This document shows positions 4,907-6,013 of a DNA stretch of 6,013 nt, piece by piece. How positions within the stretch are numbered: position 1 is the stretch's first letter; every line of letters begins with the position of its first letter. The stretch comes from an uncultured Veillonella sp. (lineage in GTDB: Bacteria > Bacillota > Negativicutes > Veillonellales > Veillonellaceae), in assembly GCF_934190855.1 (NCBI RefSeq), contig NZ_CAKPTN010000099.1:1-6013 (forward strand), written 5' to 3'. The notes under the pieces are model-generated. The model saw only the letters and a list, made by a program, of their open reading frames with translations. It was not told the origin of the DNA and did not search any database. The translations under genes were made by a program, and so were the position numbers.

Positions 4907-6013
4907 ATGAAGTTTGATAATGAACAGTTATTAAAATATATCGGTGCCTGTACTTCACCGTACCATACGGTAGATACAAGCTTACAAATGTTATTAGACT
5001 CTGGATTCACTGAACTCAGTTTAGAAGATGAGTGGCAGTTAGATTCTGGTTCTTATGTGGTAAATGTATTTGGCACCACTTTATTTGCCTTTCATATAGG
5101 TAAGAAACCAGAGCATACATTGCGTATCGCTTCGGCTCATACTGATTTCCCTGCTATTCGAGTTAAACCTAATCCTATTACATCTGTAAAAGGCTACACT
5201 AAGTTAAATGTAGAAATGTATGGTGGTCTCATCGAAAATACATGGCTAGACCGTCCACTGGGTGCGGCAGGTACAGTAGTCTTAAAAGGTGATAATGCTT
5301 TTGATGTAGACTCTGTATTAGTTGATACAAAACGGCCCATTGCCATTGTTCCTAATTTGGCGATTCACATGAATCGTTCTGTTAATGATGGGGTTAAGCT
5401 GAATCGTCAAAAGGAAATGCTACCTATTATGATGATGGACCGTAAAAAAGATGATAATGGTGCAAGAGGTTTTGTTGATAACAGAAATCCAAGCTTATTC
5501 CCTGACACCGATGCTAAATATGATGAGTGGAGTACTTTTTTAGCTGATGAAGTAGATTGTGATCCGTCAGAAATTTTGTCCTACGAAATGACTTTATATC
5601 CTACGGAGCAAGGCTGCGTACTTGGCACAGAAGGTGATTTCATTAGTGCTCCGCGGTTAGACAATTTAACATCTTGTTTTAGCGTATTATCTGGCATTAT
5701 TCAAGCACGTAAACATAGTGCTAATGGTGTACGTTGTGCGATTCTCTTTGATAATGAAGAGGTAGGTAGTCGCACAAAACAAGGTGGGGCAGGTATGCTT
5801 TTACCTAACCTCATTAAACGTGTGTATGATGCATTAGGATATTCTAATCAAGAGATGGACAGCTTTATCTCTAAAGGCTTTATGATTTCTTCCGATGTAG
5901 CACATGGGTTACATCCTAACTATCCAGAGAAAAACGATATTACAAATATTCCTGTTCTCAATAAAGGCCTTGCTCTTAAAATTGCATGTAGCCAATCTTA
6001 TGCGGGGGATGCG
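4907..6013 (+). CDS. M18-family metallo-aminopeptidase (aspartyl aminopeptidase type), C-terminus cut by window edge
   Basis: The reading frame is open for 369 codons to the window end. Family members are about 430 residues, so roughly 60 residues are missing. M18 enzymes are two-zinc, usually dodecameric cytoplasmic peptidases that remove N-terminal residues, often Asp or Glu, from peptides. The N-terminus (CTSPYHTV at 15-22) matches the family start. Catalytic and metal positions are intact: H78-T-D80 in SAHTDFP, H154 in IHMN, R250-L-D252-N, the D282-N-E284-E285-VGS motif (catalytic and zinc glutamates) and D330 in SSDVAH. The last zinc-ligand histidine, known in the family near the C-terminus, falls beyond the edge. 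AGGAGGG at 4896-4902 places the start at this ATG. There is no sign peptide or membrane segment. The gene is separated from the transporter by a strong terminator and probably has its own promoter. Substrate preference cannot be fixed from this sequence. Confidence 0.92.
   Translation, partial: MKFDNEQLLKYIGACTSPYHTVDTSLQMLLDSGFTELSLEDEWQLDSGSYVVNVFGTTLFAFHIGKKPEHTLRIASAHTDFPAIRVKPNPITSVKGYTKLNVEMYGGLIENTWLDRPLGAAGTVVLKGDNAFDVDSVLVDTKRPIAIVPNLAIHMNRSVNDGVKLNRQKEMLPIMMMDRKKDDNGARGFVDNRNPSLFPDTDAKYDEWSTFLADEVDCDPSEILSYEMTLYPTEQGCVLGTEGDFISAPRLDNLTSCFSVLSGIIQARKHSANGVRCAILFDNEEVGSRTKQGGAGMLLPNLIKRVYDALGYSNQEMDSFISKGFMISSDVAHGLHPNYPEKNDITNIPVLNKGLALKIACSQSYAGDA

Overview
The window is about 39-40% G+C by eye. 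It carries five protein genes, all on the + strand, with strong AGGAGG-type ribosome binding sites, AT-rich intergenic gaps and Rho-independent terminators. Codon use and protein types suggest a low-GC, anaerobic, organic-acid-using Firmicute. My best guess from recall is a Negativicute such as Veillonella; this is an inference and no marker gene in the window proves it.

Layout. (1) 39-776: a TVP38/TMEM64 (VTT/DedA-type) membrane protein, with a consensus -10 box at the very left edge. (2) 859-2052: a complete fold-type I PLP-dependent aminotransferase with no visible terminator before or after it. (3) 2053-2175: a promoter (TTGATA, 18 bp, extended TGaTACAAT) whose -10 box and predicted start point lie inside a perfect 10+10 bp inverted repeat, which looks like an operator. 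It precedes (4) 2176-3009: an Mrp/Nbp35-type P-loop ATPase for iron-sulfur cluster carriage, with an N-terminal cysteine cluster but only one cysteine at the usual C-terminal CPxC site. A strong terminator follows at 3026-3059. (5) 3060-3253: a roughly 190-base leader with several inverted repeats, a short aromatic-rich upstream ORF and a hairpin over the Shine-Dalgarno sequence. It precedes (6) 3254-4654: a DASS-family di/tricarboxylate transporter of the CitT/DiT1 type, closed by a GNRA-loop terminator at 4743-4771. (7) 4907-6013: an M18 metallo-aminopeptidase that runs off the right edge and lacks roughly its last 60 residues.

The terminators after mrp and after the transporter split the window into at least three transcription units: TVP38-aminotransferase with or without mrp, the transporter alone, and the aminopeptidase. 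The genes look like ordinary housekeeping and central-metabolism functions (membrane protein, amino-acid metabolism, Fe-S assembly, organic-acid uptake, peptide turnover) and do not form one pathway. I see no mobile element, CRISPR array, tRNA, rRNA or defence system. The most interesting material is regulatory: the operator-like dyad before mrp and the structured leader before the transporter.
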